Source of the DNA: Lachnospiraceae bacterium
Lineage (GTDB): Bacteria; Bacillota_A; Clostridia; Lachnospirales; Lachnospiraceae
DNA: 22,398 nt
NCBI GenBank assembly: GCA_024699595.1
Contig: JAILPG010000297.1
Location: 1 to 22,398, forward strand
Reading direction: 5' to 3'
The position numbers and the translations under genes are program-made. The notes beneath the pieces are model-generated. The model was not told where the DNA came from and ran no database searches. It saw only the letters and a list, made by a program, of their open reading frames with translations. Shown piece by piece: positions 8,156 to 16,232 of the stretch. Each line of letters begins with the position of its first letter. Position 1 is the stretch's first letter.

Positions 8156-8731
8156 ATGAAGTGGCTTGAACATTTAAAGACGATAAACAGACACAGAAGA
8201 CTGGTGAGAGAGGGATGCTTCAGGCTCGGACTGTATTATCAGGGGCTTGTGCATGATCTTTCCAAATACAGCCCTTCGGAATTCTTGGTCGGAGCAAAGT
8301 ACTATCAGGGATACAGAAGCCCTAACAATGCAGAGAGAGAGGCAAAGGGGTATTCGGCAGCCTGGCTCCACCACAAGGGCAGGAACAGGCATCATTACGA
8401 GTACTGGATCGATTATTCTGCTTCCGAGGGCGAGGGAATGGTTCCTGCAAGAATGCCGGCAAGATACCTTGCCGAAATGTATGTTGACAGGGTTGCAGCC
8501 TGTAAGATCTACAACGGAGACGCTTATGAAGAGGATATGCCCCTTAAGTATTATCTGAAGGGTAAGGAAAAGATCCTCATGGAGAAGGAGACAAAGAGGA
8601 CTCTTGAAATGCTTCTTCGTATGCTTGCAAGAGACGGAGAGGAAAAAACAGAAGAGTACATACGAAGAAAGATCTTAAAGAAACGTTTTGTACCGGGGTT
8701 TATGAAAAACTGCGGGAAAATGAAAAAATAA
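8156..8731 (+). CDS. DUF5662-like protein with His-rich conserved motifs
   Basis: The 191-residue basic protein has HDLSKYSPSEF near residue 33 and AWLHHKGRNRHHYEYW near residues 69-84. Paired HD and HH motifs like these suggest a metal site in an all-helical fold. I recognise this as the DUF5662 type, whose function is not established. No signal peptide or membrane span is visible, and the C-terminus is Lys/Arg-rich (MKNCGKMKK). It starts 12 bases after the stop of the zinc-ribbon gene, with an AGGAAAAAG sequence serving as a weak ribosome site, so it is the last gene of the metY-hisS operon. Its stop codon ends at the first base of the terminator hairpin shared with the convergent CNNM gene. 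Confidence 0.75.
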   Translation: MKWLEHLKTINRHRRLVREGCFRLGLYYQGLVHDLSKYSPSEFLVGAKYYQGYRSPNNAEREAKGYSAAWLHHKGRNRHHYEYWIDYSASEGEGMVPARMPARYLAEMYVDRVAACKIYNGDAYEEDMPLKYYLKGKEKILMEKETKRTLEMLLRMLARDGEEKTEEYIRRKILKKRFVPGFMKNCGKMKK

Positions 8732-8766
8732 AGAAGCGGATGCATATCATAATGCATCCGCTTCTT
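8718..8766 (-). terminator. Perfect 15-bp terminator hairpin shared by two convergent genes
   Basis: The arms 8731-8745 (AAGAAGCGGATGCAT) and 8752-8766 are perfect reverse complements around a 6-base loop. Read on the minus strand the stem is followed by TATTTTTTCATTTTC (8716-8730), a good intrinsic terminator for the CNNM gene. On the plus strand the tail is only moderately T-rich (CTTCGCTGTTCTG), so stopping there may be weaker. The hairpin overlaps the last codons of the CNNM gene, whose stop codon lies in the loop. Confidence 0.85.
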
Positions 8767-10051
8767 CTTCGCTGTTCTGTGGATCTTCATCCGGCTCCGG
8801 GATCTTTAGAAGTACCGATTCGATATGGTTTTTATCCATCTGCAGGGTCGTAAGACTGGTCCCGTCGGGGAGAGTCGCTTCCTCGCCTTCCTCAGGGAGC
8901 CTGCCAAGTGTCTCTATTATGAGGCCTCCGATGGAGTCGTATTTTTCCGAATCAAAGTTTGTTCCGAGCGCATCGTTTATGTCGTCAAGCTTAAGCGACC
9001 CGTCTACCTGATATGATCCGTCGTCCTGTTGTTGTATCAGCTCTTCCTCGTCTTCATCGAATTCATCCCTTATCTCGCCGACTATCTCTTCTATGAGATC
9101 CTCAAGGGTGATAAGACCTACGGTCGCACCGTATTCGTCGATAACGCATTCCATGCTTATGTGGTTCTGCCTCATCTCGACCATCAGCTCTGAGGTCTTT
9201 TTGTATTCGAGGGTGAAGTTTGCATCCCTTAAATATTTTCTGATAGAAAAGGATTCGATATCCTCGTGTGACAGAAAGAGGATGTCCTTCATGTTGATGA
9301 TACCGATGATGTTGTCTGTTGATTCCTCGTATACGGGATATCTTGTGTATTTTTTGTCCGCAAAGATCTCGGAGAGCTCCTCATAAGTACTCTCGATGTC
9401 GATGCAGGTCATTTCAACACGGGGGATCATGACGTCCTTGGCATAGGAATCGCCGAAGTCAACCACGTTGTTTATCATCTCACGTTCTTCGCTCTCAATG
9501 ACGCCGTCTTCATGCGAAACTTCAACGACTGTCCTAAGCTCGTTTTCAGTCATGATCGTCTGAGCCTTGCTCTTGTCTATCCGCAAAAGCTTCATGAACA
9601 GGCCCGAGAGACCGTCAACGATGAATACGACAGGCGTCAGTATGAGTACGAAGAAGCTTATTATATCTACGACTGCAAAAGAAAACTTCTCGTTATTGAT
9701 GGTAGCAGCGGTCTTTGGAGTTATCTCTCCGAAGATCAGTATCACAAGAGTAAGTACTCCGGTTGCAGCTGCAATGAAGGTACTTCCCCATATGTTATAT
9801 GCGATCGTTGTTGTGATGGAAGATGCTGAAAGATTCACGACATTGTTAAGTATAAGTATCGTGGACAGCATTTTGCTGCGCTTGTCAAGAAGCTTTAAGA
9901 CCTTGGCTGCCTTTGCGTCTCCCTCCTCTGATAAGGACCGAAGCCTTAAGGGGTTAAGGGTTGTAAGCGCCGTTTCGGCAGCAGAGAAAAAAGCTGATAA
10001 TAAGATCAGGATGATTAGTGCCACTATATAGCCGGTACTGTCAGAATCCAA
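8747..10051 (-). CDS. CNNM/CorC (HlyC)-family membrane protein with CBS pair
   Basis: The 434-residue protein has the standard CNNM layout. A DUF21/CNNM membrane domain (~1-150) carries FFSAAETAL (21-29) and FGEITPKT (~107-114). A CBS pair (~205-325) carries VMIPRVEM, TRYPVYEES and VIDEYGATVGLITLEDLIEEIVG. A C-terminal CorC_HlyC domain (~340-425) begins at YQVDGSLKLDDIND. Relatives export or regulate Mg2+ (CorC, MpfA) or affect Co2+ resistance; the haemolysin label is historical. The protein is inferred to sit in the plasma membrane with the CBS domains cytoplasmic. The start is TTG at 10051, chosen because AAGGAG lies 10 bases upstream (10062-10067) and no in-frame ATG or GTG is better placed. 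It has its own promoter with a palindrome in it, and a terminator that overlaps its 3' end. Confidence 0.92.
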   Translation of the reverse strand: MDSDSTGYIVALIILILLSAFFSAAETALTTLNPLRLRSLSEEGDAKAAKVLKLLDKRSKMLSTILILNNVVNLSASSITTTIAYNIWGSTFIAAATGVLTLVILIFGEITPKTAATINNEKFSFAVVDIISFFVLILTPVVFIVDGLSGLFMKLLRIDKSKAQTIMTENELRTVVEVSHEDGVIESEEREMINNVVDFGDSYAKDVMIPRVEMTCIDIESTYEELSEIFADKKYTRYPVYEESTDNIIGIINMKDILFLSHEDIESFSIRKYLRDANFTLEYKKTSELMVEMRQNHISMECVIDEYGATVGLITLEDLIEEIVGEIRDEFDEDEEELIQQQDDGSYQVDGSLKLDDINDALGTNFDSEKYDSIGGLIIETLGRLPEEGEEATLPDGTSLTTLQMDKNHIESVLLKIPEPDEDPQNSEEEADAL

Positions 10052-10118
10052 GAAAAAATCACTCCTTATTAATGAATCTCAAAAGTTATATATAAAAGAT
10101 AATGAAAAAACTGATATG

Positions 10119-10147
10119 AATGTACAACAGTATCGTCATACTGTCAA
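10119..10147 (-). promoter_or_regulatory. Sigma-A promoter for CNNM gene
   Basis: On the minus strand a perfect TTGACA (10142-10147) and TACATT (10119-10124) are separated by 17 bases. The predicted transcript starts near 10112, giving a ~60-base leader. Confidence 0.8.
10127..10144. promoter_or_regulatory. Perfect palindromic operator candidate in CNNM promoter
   Basis: ACAGTAT-CGTC-ATACTGT is a perfect 7-bp inverted repeat with a 4-base centre. It overlaps the -35 box and fills nearly all of the spacer of the CNNM promoter, the classic position for a dimeric repressor. Its edge lies 12 bases from the -35 of a weaker secDF-directed promoter. I cannot name the regulator. Confidence 0.6.
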
Positions 10148-10155
10148 GAAAGTGA

Positions 10156-10185
10156 TTGCAAAAGCCTTGTCTGCTATGGTACGAT
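10156..10185 (+). promoter_or_regulatory. Possible upstream promoter for secDF
   Basis: TTGCAA (10156-10161) and TACGAT (10180-10185) are separated by 18 bases. It is a moderate match; if active, the transcript would contain the 10203-10231 hairpin. Confidence 0.35.
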
Positions 10186-10202
10186 ATTCGGTGTGTGTAA
10201 GA

Positions 10203-10231
10203 AACCCGCGGTTTTATTTCGCCTGCGGGTT
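10203..10231 (+). promoter_or_regulatory. Hairpin between the two secDF promoters
   Basis: AACCCGC (10203-10209) pairs with GCGGGTT (10225-10231), and the adjoining GG and CC (10210-10211, 10222-10223) can extend the stem around a bulged T. A TTTTTT run (10241-10246) lies about 10 bases after the stem, too far for a standard terminator. It could still weaken read-through from the upstream promoter. Confidence 0.4.
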
Positions 10232-10235
10232 ATGC

Positions 10236-10263
10236 TTGCATTTTTCGGGGTAACAGATATAAT
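10236..10263 (+). promoter_or_regulatory. Main sigma-A promoter for secDF
   Basis: TTGCAT (10236-10241) and a perfect TATAAT (10258-10263) have a 16-base spacer. Transcription from about 10270 leaves a ~32-base leader with the AAAGGAAG ribosome site at 10286-10293. Confidence 0.65.
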
Positions 10264-10301
10264 TGTACTGCTATACTAAGGAATGAAAGGAAGTAATCAG
10301 C

Positions 10302-12554
10302 ATGAAAAAGCGGAACGCGATCATCACCCTTGCTGTTTTTCTTGCAGCTACGGTATTACTGGGACTGATGGTCATATTCGGGCTCGGAACCGAAAAGACC
10401 GGTGCAGCTTCAAACATTAAGCTGGGACTGGATCTGGCAGGAGGTGTCAGCATCACATATCAGGCTGTAGGTGAGGAAGAACCTTCGAATGCCGATATGA
10501 GTGATACCGTGTACAAGCTCCAGAAGAGAGTAGAGGGCTACAGCACGGAATCTCAGGTATACAGAGAGGGAAATGACAGAATAAGCATTGAGATCCCCGG
10601 AGTAGAGGATGCAAATGCCGTTTTGGAGGATCTCGGAAAACCCGGTTCCCTGTATTTTATAAAAGAGTTCTCACCCGACGGAGAGCCTAACTACCAGATG
10701 GCAGGATATAACGAGAACGGAAAGCCTCATTATGTTCTTGCTAAGTCCATAGAGGATCTTGACAAAGACGGATCTATCGTCCTTACGGGAACGGATATCA
10801 CGACCGCACAGGCAGCTTCCTATAAGAATGACATGGGAAATGTCGAATACATCGTACAGCTGACTCTTAATGCTGACGGAACACAGAAGTTTGCGGATGC
10901 TACAACAGAGGCAGTAAAGAATCACGACAGCATCATGATCTATTACGACGGAGACGCTGTTTCTGTACCTACCGTTCAGAGTGCGATCACGGGCGGACAG
11001 GCTCAGATAACCGGAATGGATGATTTCGAAGAGGCCGACAATCTTGCTTCCACGATCCGTATCGGTGGACTTAAGGTAGAGCTTGAAGAGCTCCGTTCAA
11101 ACGTTGTCGGTGCCCAGCTCGGTAATGATGCGATATCAACAAGTATCAAGGCCGGTATCATCGGCTTCGTACTCGTAGCAATATTCATGATAGCAATATA
11201 TTTTGTACCGGGTCTTGCAGCTGCTCTTGCGCTGTGTCTCTACATAGTACTCGTAATGGTACTTTTGGTACTCTTTGATGTGACCCTTACCCTTCCGGGT
11301 ATGGCAGGTATCATCCTTTCGATAGGTATGGCGGTTGATGCAAACGTTATCACCTTTGCCCGTATCAGGGAGGAGATAGCCGAAGGAAAGACAGTTAAGG
11401 CAGCAGTAAAGACAGGATATGAAAAAGCGCTTTCAGCTATCATAGACGGTAACGTAACAACACTTATCGCAGCGATCGTGCTTGCGATACTTGGTACCGG
11501 TTCGATAAAGGGCTTCGCCGCAACGCTTGCCATAGGTATCATCGTATCGATGTTTACGGCACTTGTTGTTACCAAGGCCATAATCAATGCGCTTATCGAG
11601 CTTGGTCTCAAGGATGAAAAATACTTTGGAAAGGCCAAGAGCCAGAAGACCATTGATTTCCTCGGAAAGAAGAATATCTTCATCGGAGCGTCACTTGCCG
11701 TTATCCTTGCAGGCTTCATATGCATGGGAGTAAACGCAGGTATAGGAAGAGGCGGCCTCAACTTCTCGCTTGAGTTCTTAGGCGGTACCTCAACAAATGT
11801 TGCTTTCAATGAAGACTTAAGCCTTGCAGACATCGATTCGAAGGTTGTGCCTCTCATCGAGAAGATCACCGGCGATGCAAACGTACAGGTACAGAAGGTT
11901 GCAGGCAGCAACGAAGTCATCTTTAAGACCAGGACACTTACCGCAGAGGAGAGGACCAAATTTGCCGATACGATGGTAGATGAGTTTGATGTAAATGCGG
12001 AGACCATCACTGCAGAGACCATTTCCTCCACCATTTCTTCGGAAATGCAGGCTGATGCAATAATAGCAGTTGTTGTTTCCATCGTCTGCATGCTGTTATA
12101 TATCTGGTTCAGATTTAAGGATCTCAGGTTTGGTGCAAGCTCAGTCATCGCCCTTGTGCATGACGTGCTCGTGGTACTTGCCTTCTATGCATTTACAAGA
12201 GTATCGGTAGGCTCGACCTTTATCGCATGTATGCTTACTATCGTAGGTTATTCAATAAACGCAACGGTTGTTATCTTTGACAGGATCAGGGAAGCTCTTA
12301 AGAACAGAGAAAAGAATGAAGAGCTTGAGCCTCTTGTTAACAGATGCGTTAACCAGACTCTGTCAAGAAGTATCTTTACTTCGTTAACAACCTTTATCAT
12401 GGTATTGGTGCTCTTCATACTCGGCGTATCCTCGATCAGGGAATTTGCACTGCCTCTTATGGCGGGCATCGTCTGCGGATGTTATTCGTCCGTATGCCTT
12501 GCAAGTGCCGTCTGGTATCTGCTGATCACGAAGATCAGGAAAAAAGAAGCATAA
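10302..12554 (+). CDS. secDF: SecDF fusion, protein-export accessory membrane protein
   Basis: The 750-residue protein joins SecD and SecF in one chain. It assists SecYEG/SecA export, probably by using the ion gradient to pull proteins through after translocation. The SecD half has a first span (~5-27), the conserved GLDLAGG (42-48), an extracytoplasmic P1-like region with KRVEGYSTESQV, and GMAVDANVITFARIREE, the motif with the proton-relay Asp. The SecF half begins near residue 455 (IFIGASLAVILAGF). It carries LEFLGGTS at ~490 and VGYSINATVVIFDRIREAL near the end. Both halves look intact, with about six spans each. The fusion is known in Bacillus and many Clostridia. AAAGGAAG at 10286-10293 supports the ATG start. 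The gene appears to be transcribed alone, from its own promoter to the terminator at 12578-12607. Confidence 0.95.
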   Translation: MKKRNAIITLAVFLAATVLLGLMVIFGLGTEKTGAASNIKLGLDLAGGVSITYQAVGEEEPSNADMSDTVYKLQKRVEGYSTESQVYREGNDRISIEIPGVEDANAVLEDLGKPGSLYFIKEFSPDGEPNYQMAGYNENGKPHYVLAKSIEDLDKDGSIVLTGTDITTAQAASYKNDMGNVEYIVQLTLNADGTQKFADATTEAVKNHDSIMIYYDGDAVSVPTVQSAITGGQAQITGMDDFEEADNLASTIRIGGLKVELEELRSNVVGAQLGNDAISTSIKAGIIGFVLVAIFMIAIYFVPGLAAALALCLYIVLVMVLLVLFDVTLTLPGMAGIILSIGMAVDANVITFARIREEIAEGKTVKAAVKTGYEKALSAIIDGNVTTLIAAIVLAILGTGSIKGFAATLAIGIIVSMFTALVVTKAIINALIELGLKDEKYFGKAKSQKTIDFLGKKNIFIGASLAVILAGFICMGVNAGIGRGGLNFSLEFLGGTSTNVAFNEDLSLADIDSKVVPLIEKITGDANVQVQKVAGSNEVIFKTRTLTAEERTKFADTMVDEFDVNAETITAETISSTISSEMQADAIIAVVVSIVCMLLYIWFRFKDLRFGASSVIALVHDVLVVLAFYAFTRVSVGSTFIACMLTIVGYSINATVVIFDRIREALKNREKNEELEPLVNRCVNQTLSRSIFTSLTTFIMVLVLFILGVSSIREFALPLMAGIVCGCYSSVCLASAVWYLLITKIRKKEA

Positions 12555-12577
12555 AGCACACTTATGATATGAACTTT

Positions 12578-12607
12578 AAGAGGTCATTTAAATATGGCCT
12601 CTTTTTT
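12578..12607 (+). terminator. Intrinsic terminator after secDF
   Basis: AAGAGGTC (12578-12585) pairs with GGCCTCTT (12596-12603; one G-U pair) across a 10-base A/T loop, and the T run 12602-12607 follows. It lies 24 bases after the secDF stop. Confidence 0.8.
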
Positions 12608-12673
12608 CTGTGAACTGCCCGAAACGGCTGAGCTTAATGTATTTTCGCTTATTGATATAAAGGAGAGCTGTAT

Positions 12674-14410
12674 ATGGCCGAATGGAGGATAAAGAACAAA
12701 AAGGCTGATTTTGATGCTCTGGCAAAAGATGCCGGAATATCACCCATGCTTGCAAGGATACTTGTAAACAGGGATATAGATAAGCCTGATGAGATGAAAA
12801 AATACCTGCATGGCGACATGAGCATGCTTAACGATCCCCATCTTTTAAAGGACATGGACAAGGCAGTCGCCATTCTTTCGGAATATATCGATGCGGGAAA
12901 GAAGATATTGATAATCGGGGACTATGATGCAGACGGCATCTGCTCATCCTATATTCTTAAAAAAGGGCTCTCGGAGCTTTCATGCGATGCCTCCGTAAGG
13001 CTTCCCGACAGGATCACGGACGGATACGGGATGAACATGAGCATGGTAGATGAAGCCGTAAGAGACGGAGTCGACCTGATACTTACCTGCGATAACGGCA
13101 TAGCTGCCTCTGTAGAGACGGATCATGCAAAAGAGCACGGTATAAAGGTGGTGATCACCGACCATCATGAGGTTCCCTTTGATGAGGATGAAGAGGGAAT
13201 AAAGACCTATAAAGTCCCTGCGGCGGATGCAGTCGTCGATCCCAAACAGCAGGACTGCCCTTATCCGTTTAACGATATATGCGGGGGAGTGGTCGCCTAT
13301 AAGCTGATACAGTGCCTGTTTGAAAAGTATTCGCTTCCTGAGGATGCTGTCCTTAAATACCTTCCTTATGCGGCTTTTGCAACGATAGAGGATATCATGC
13401 CCCTTCGTGATGAGAATAGGATAATAGTAAAATACGGGATCGAAGCCATCAAAAAGACTATAGATCCGGGGCTTAATGCACTGCTTAACGTTACAGGGAT
13501 AGACAGGGCGAAGCTGTCACCGTATCATATAGGCTTTATCGCGGGTCCCTGCATCAACGCGACAGGAAGGATAGACACGGCAGACCGTGCGCTTTCCCTC
13601 TTTTTATCCGATAACATTGGACAGGCGTCGGTGACGGCAGCAGAGCTTAGGGACCTTAATGAGAGCAGAAAGGAAATGCAGGCCTTTCACACCGAGCTTG
13701 CGATGAAAAAAATAGAAGAGGATCCATCCTATCAGAAGGACACCGTTTTGGTACTGTTCTTACCCGACTGTCATGAAAGCCTTGCAGGTCTTATAGCGGG
13801 GAAACTGCGGGAAAGATATGAAAAGCCGGCCTTCGTGATGACCAAGGCCGAGGACTGCATAAAGGGCTCCGGCAGATCCATCGAAGCCTATGACATGTAT
13901 TCCGAGATGAACAGGTGTAAGGAAGTCTTCATAAAATTCGGCGGGCATAAGGGTGCGGCAGGTTTTTCCTTAAAGGAGGAAATGATCCCCGTATTCAGGC
14001 AGAGGATCAATGAGCTCTCACCCTTAAAAGCAGAGGATCTTAAGAGTATATACCGAGCGGAGATGCAGCTACATGTTAAGGGAATGACCCTTCCCTTTGC
14101 AAAAGAGCTCGAGCTTTTGGAGCCCTGCGGAATGGAAAATGAAAAACCGCTTTTTGTCGAGAAGGATCTAAGGATCATTTCAAAATATCCTCTCGGAAAC
14201 TCGGGCAAGGGCGTAAAGCTCAAGGTGGCGCCGAAGGATAATGCGGATGATCCTTCGATGAAAAGAGAGGCACTCATATTCGGAAAGACTGATGAGATCC
14301 TTAAGGAGCTTGAAGGAAAGGATGAGATAAAGCTCTTATTTAATCTCTCCGTAAACGCCTATATGGGAAGAGAGAGCTTACAGCTTACCGTGAAAGATTA
14401 TAAGGTGTGA
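12674..14410 (+). CDS. recJ: Single-stranded-DNA 5'-3' exonuclease RecJ
   Basis: The 578-residue protein carries the full RecJ motif set. These are GDYDADGICSS (82-92; D83, D85, D87), CDNGIAA (139-145), TDHHEVP (162-168), an Asp in AFATIEDIMPL, GPCINATGRID, SGRSIEAYDM and the DHHA1 signature FGGHKGAAGFSL. The C-terminal region, with EPCGMENEKPLF, matches the OB-fold part. RecJ degrades 5'-ended single strands in RecFOR recombination, base-excision repair and mismatch repair in the cytoplasm. The length is normal. AAGGAG at 12659-12664 lies 9 bases before the ATG. It starts 66 bases after the secDF terminator, with only a poor promoter candidate (TGAACT at 12611, TAATGT at 12635). It is the first gene of a likely recJ-cls-murE-membrane protein run. 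It is a distant relative of the DHH enzyme at 2308-3816 but is not a duplicate. Confidence 0.95.
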   Translation: MAEWRIKNKKADFDALAKDAGISPMLARILVNRDIDKPDEMKKYLHGDMSMLNDPHLLKDMDKAVAILSEYIDAGKKILIIGDYDADGICSSYILKKGLSELSCDASVRLPDRITDGYGMNMSMVDEAVRDGVDLILTCDNGIAASVETDHAKEHGIKVVITDHHEVPFDEDEEGIKTYKVPAADAVVDPKQQDCPYPFNDICGGVVAYKLIQCLFEKYSLPEDAVLKYLPYAAFATIEDIMPLRDENRIIVKYGIEAIKKTIDPGLNALLNVTGIDRAKLSPYHIGFIAGPCINATGRIDTADRALSLFLSDNIGQASVTAAELRDLNESRKEMQAFHTELAMKKIEEDPSYQKDTVLVLFLPDCHESLAGLIAGKLRERYEKPAFVMTKAEDCIKGSGRSIEAYDMYSEMNRCKEVFIKFGGHKGAAGFSLKEEMIPVFRQRINELSPLKAEDLKSIYRAEMQLHVKGMTLPFAKELELLEPCGMENEKPLFVEKDLRIISKYPLGNSGKGVKLKVAPKDNADDPSMKREALIFGKTDEILKELEGKDEIKLLFNLSVNAYMGRESLQLTVKDYKV

Positions 14411-14474
14411 AGAGCAGATAATTGTGGTATCATTAAGCGCGTAGGAAATAGAATTTTGAGGGGATGATCCTTTC

Positions 14475-14480
14475 AGGAGG
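14475..14480 (+). promoter_or_regulatory. Ribosome site fixing the cls start
   Basis: AGGAGG sits 7 bases before the GTG at 14488-14490. This is better than the alternative in-frame ATG at 14464, which would place this perfect site inside the gene. Confidence 0.7.
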
Positions 14481-14487
14481 AGCAGTT

Positions 14488-16203
14488 GTGAATAAGACTG
14501 AGAACAGGGGAAAAAAGATAGTATCGAATGTGTTTTTTTCAAGAGGCGTTCCGATAGTTCTTTTTGTAATGCTGCAGCTGTTTTTCTGGATCGCCTTTTC
14601 CATTTCTTTTTCCATTTATTTTGAAAGGTATTATTTCATATCTGCTGCGTTGGCCATCTGCCTGATCGTGTACATCTTAAACGGGGACGAAAAGAACGAG
14701 TTTAAGATTGCATGGATCATCATGATAGCCCTTCTTCCGGTATTCGGGATACTCACATATCTGTATACTACCATGAATCCGAACACCATAAGACTCAAGA
14801 AGAGATATGACAAGCATCACGGCATCACGGCATCACGCCTTTCTGCCATCCAGCAGCCGAAGGCTCTTTCAGGGGAAAAAAGAGACATAAACCACCTTAG
14901 CACTTATCTGATGGAAACGGGCGGCTATCCCACCTATACCATGAAGGGAGCTGTCTATTATGATAACGGTGCGGCGCTCTTAAATGCCATCACCGAAGAG
15001 TTAAAGAGTGCAAAAGAATACATCTTCCTGCAGTTTTTCTCTGTAGCCTTGGGAGAAGTATGGGACAGGATATATGAGGTCCTTAAGGAAAAGGTAAGAG
15101 GAGGGGTGGAGGTAAGGCTTCTCTATGACGGGACGAACACCCTTACGAATGTGGACAGGAACTTTGCCAAAAACCTGTCTTTGGAAGGTATCAAAACAAG
15201 AGTGTTTCTTCCGGTATTTCCGCTGTTTTCACCTGACCAGGACTACAGAAACCACAGAAAGATAGTCATTGTGGACGGAAAAGTAGCATATACCGGAGGC
15301 GCAAACATCGGAGACGAATATGCCAATATAAAGGAGCGCTTCGGCAAATGGAAGGATGCAGGCATAAGGATCGAGGGTAAGGCCGTAACGACATTTACCG
15401 CGATGTTTCTTGAAAGCTACAGCCTTGCCGCAAAGGATGCGGGGATAGATGATTATGACAGATATCTGTTTAATACGGGTAAGGCAAAGGGAAGCGTGAC
15501 TGAAATAACTGCCGTGCCTTCCGAAGGTGTAAGTGAGGACAGCGTTTCCGACATGCAGGAAGATATGACTGAATCATCCGTATCACTGCCTGTACAGACA
15601 GCAGATCCCGCGCCCGGGAAAAAAGAAGCAAAGAAAAAGAAGGAAGGAAAGAGCGGAGGCTATGTGATCCCTTACGGGGATGATGCGATGAACTGCGAGG
15701 ATATCGCGGAGGATGTATACAGATATATGATCATATCGGCAAAGAGATACGTATACATCATGACGCCCTATCTCGTGATCGACAACGGAATGGTCGAAAG
15801 CCTGTGCTTTGCAGCAAGAAGCGGTGTGGACGTAAGGATAATAATGCCGCATATTCCGGATAAGAAGCTGACCTTCTGCATAGGACATACCTATTTCAGG
15901 AGGCTGCTTAAATCGGGTGTAAAGATCTATAAGTACACGCCGGGCTTTATACATTCAAAGGTAGTTCTTTCCGATGACAGAAGAGCGATAACGGGTACCA
16001 TCAATTTTGATTACAGGAGCTTTTACCATCATTTCGAGGATGCAGTCCTTATATATGACAATCCCGTGATCAAGGATATAAAGAAGGATTTTGCAAACAC
16101 CTTCGACGAATCCGACCAGGTAACCTATGAGGATTACGAGAGAATGTCGGCATTCTATAAAGGAGCGGGGAAGCTGTTAAGGCTCCTTGAGTCGTTAGTC
16201 TAA
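14488..16203 (+). CDS. cls: Cardiolipin synthase (two-PLD-domain type)
   Basis: The product (571 residues from GTG 14488; 579 if ATG 14464 is used) has two N-terminal membrane spans and a PLDc_N segment (AWIIMIALLPVFGILTYL). Two phospholipase D domains follow, with NHRKIVIVDGKVAYTGGANIGDEY and IHSKVVLSDDRRAITGTINFDYRSF. It condenses two phosphatidylglycerols into cardiolipin and glycerol at the membrane. The PLD halves are separated by an unusual low-complexity stretch of ~60 residues (bases ~15478-15660). This stretch is first acidic and Ser/Thr-rich (SVSDMQEDMTESSVS) and then lysine-rich (KKEAKKKKEGK); most homologues I know are ~480-510 residues. The short gap to murE (29 bases) suggests co-transcription. 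Confidence 0.92.
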   Translation: MNKTENRGKKIVSNVFFSRGVPIVLFVMLQLFFWIAFSISFSIYFERYYFISAALAICLIVYILNGDEKNEFKIAWIIMIALLPVFGILTYLYTTMNPNTIRLKKRYDKHHGITASRLSAIQQPKALSGEKRDINHLSTYLMETGGYPTYTMKGAVYYDNGAALLNAITEELKSAKEYIFLQFFSVALGEVWDRIYEVLKEKVRGGVEVRLLYDGTNTLTNVDRNFAKNLSLEGIKTRVFLPVFPLFSPDQDYRNHRKIVIVDGKVAYTGGANIGDEYANIKERFGKWKDAGIRIEGKAVTTFTAMFLESYSLAAKDAGIDDYDRYLFNTGKAKGSVTEITAVPSEGVSEDSVSDMQEDMTESSVSLPVQTADPAPGKKEAKKKKEGKSGGYVIPYGDDAMNCEDIAEDVYRYMIISAKRYVYIMTPYLVIDNGMVESLCFAARSGVDVRIIMPHIPDKKLTFCIGHTYFRRLLKSGVKIYKYTPGFIHSKVVLSDDRRAITGTINFDYRSFYHHFEDAVLIYDNPVIKDIKKDFANTFDESDQVTYEDYERMSAFYKGAGKLLRLLESLV

Positions 16204-16232
16204 ACATCATGGTTTTGTAAAGGAAGGAAAAC

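Noticed and set aside
9567..10031. 154-codon open frame opposite the CNNM gene
   Set aside because: It lies wholly within a well-supported gene on the other strand and has no promoter or family features.
10283..10420. Short open frame (about 45 codons) overlapping the secDF start
   Set aside because: Its AAGGA sequence abuts the ATG with no spacing, and the peptide is His/Cys/Arg-rich without features.
11240..12148. 302-codon open frame antisense to secDF
   Set aside because: The translation is Ser/Thr/Ile/Met-rich without domain features, and it mirrors the codon bias of the real gene.
14464..14487. ATG 14464 as the cls start
   Set aside because: A perfect AGGAGG lies after it at the right distance for the GTG at 14488; the extra eight residues look like translated leader. 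It cannot be fully excluded.
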